From positions 1-45,542 of the forward strand of contig CANBTT010000018.1 of the NCBI GenBank assembly GCA_947372465.1: 45,542 bases of DNA, read 5' to 3'. Shown piece by piece: positions 45,361 through 45,542 of this stretch. A program made the translations under genes and the position numbers. The DNA is from Burkholderiales bacterium. Lineage in GTDB: Bacteria; Pseudomonadota; Gammaproteobacteria; Burkholderiales; Burkholderiaceae_C. The notes beneath the pieces were generated by a model. The model saw only the letters and a list, made by a program, of their open reading frames with translations. It did not search any database and was not told the DNA's origin. Position 1 is the stretch's first letter; each line of letters begins with the position of its first letter.

Positions 45361-45542
45361 TTAGAAAGAGTGACGTGCGCCAAAGAAGTATGTATTTACT
45401 GTGGCAAGAGCAGTGTCTGTCGCTACGCTAGAGTAGATAGGAGACTGCATCATCTTTCCTTCATTTTTACCTGAAGCGATACCTGCGTAAACAGAGGTAC
45501 GTGGTGACAATTTGTACACAGCGTTGACTGAAGTTTGTGTGA
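45361..45542 (-). CDS. Gram-negative porin, C-terminal part only
   Basis: An open minus-strand frame runs from the window edge to TAA at 45363-45361 (60 complete codons). It lacks a start because its 5' part is outside. The last residues read NTYFFGARHSF. This ends in Phe, the outer-membrane beta-barrel signature recognised by BamA, and the -GARHSF/-GVRHSF ending is typical of Burkholderiales general porins. The preceding TSVNAVYKLSPRTSVYAGIA and ASGKNEGKMMQSPIYSSV alternate polar and hydrophobic residues as expected of barrel strands. The product would be a trimeric outer-membrane diffusion channel. A strong terminator follows at 45283-45318. Pore specificity cannot be judged from this fragment. 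Confidence 0.85.
   Translation of the reverse strand, partial: TQTSVNAVYKLSPRTSVYAGIASGKNEGKMMQSPIYSSVATDTALATVNTYFFGARHSF

Noticed and set aside
1..45542. Insertion sequences, CRISPR arrays, tRNA or rRNA genes
   Set aside because: No transposase, repeat-spacer pattern, cloverleaf or ribosomal RNA motif was recognised on reading either strand.

Overview
The window reads as a chromosomal, mostly housekeeping segment of a betaproteobacterium, most likely order Burkholderiales and possibly Comamonadaceae. This is inferred from several features together: a Burkholderiales-type porin C-terminus (…FFGARHSF), a Bug-family periplasmic binding protein, a DksA that has lost most of its zinc cysteines, the linkage dapF-DUF484-xerC, and a Glu/Asp gltIJKL transporter. 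No insertion sequence, CRISPR array, tRNA or rRNA was recognised. The genus cannot be fixed from the sequence alone.

Layout. (1) 1-920, + strand: the C-terminal half of mtgA (a peptidoglycan glycosyltransferase cut by the window edge) overlapping ruvC. (2) 953-20341, - strand: an essentially complete division and cell wall (dcw) cluster, transcribed mraZ-rsmH-ftsL-ftsI-murE-murF-mraY-murD-ftsW-murG-murC-ddl-ftsQ-ftsA-ftsZ. A terminator follows, then lpxC. Most genes overlap by 1-11 bases, often as ATGA. A set of four 10-bp-spaced AGTG(C/G) repeats upstream of mraZ looks like the MraZ autoregulatory box. (3) 20342-20996: a gene-free stretch of about 650 bp holding the dcw promoter region, a pair of 16-bp direct repeats and the dksA terminator. 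(4) 20997-27570, - strand: dapF-DUF484-xerC-rlmI-COG0523 GTPase-dksA. The DksA carries a Lys/Ala/Pro-rich histone H1-like extension of about 280 residues. The GTPase carries a duplicated His-rich module. (5) 27836-32031: an AhpD/carboxymuconolactone decarboxylase-like protein (+), a Bug protein (-), a Nudix-metallo-beta-lactamase fusion (+), and the RNase P RNA gene rnpB (-). (6) 32032-34209: a large FAD-dependent protein (+). (7) 34243-39486, - strand: gltI-gltJ-gltK-gltL, pyrC and a DUF3025 gene. (8) 39657-44327: biotin synthesis genes, bioB (-) divergent from bioA-bioF-bioD (+). (9) 44585-45542, - strand: a phage-like 2OG-Fe(II) oxygenase and the 3' end of a porin gene.

How the genes work together. 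The dcw cluster makes lipid II (MurE, MurF, MurD, MurC, Ddl, MraY, MurG) and the machine that uses it at the septum (FtsZ, FtsA, FtsQ, FtsL, FtsW, FtsI). MraZ and RsmH are the usual leading genes, and LpxC commits UDP-GlcNAc to lipid A. DapF supplies meso-diaminopimelate to MurE. gltIJKL imports glutamate/aspartate, and bioABFD makes biotin from pimeloyl thioester.

The least ordinary features are protein-architecture changes in conserved genes (DksA, MurD, COG0523 GTPase, FAD protein), the MraZ-box and direct-repeat region, a strong ribosome-binding site out of frame with bioA, and the terminal 2OG oxygenase. No clearly new multi-gene system was found.
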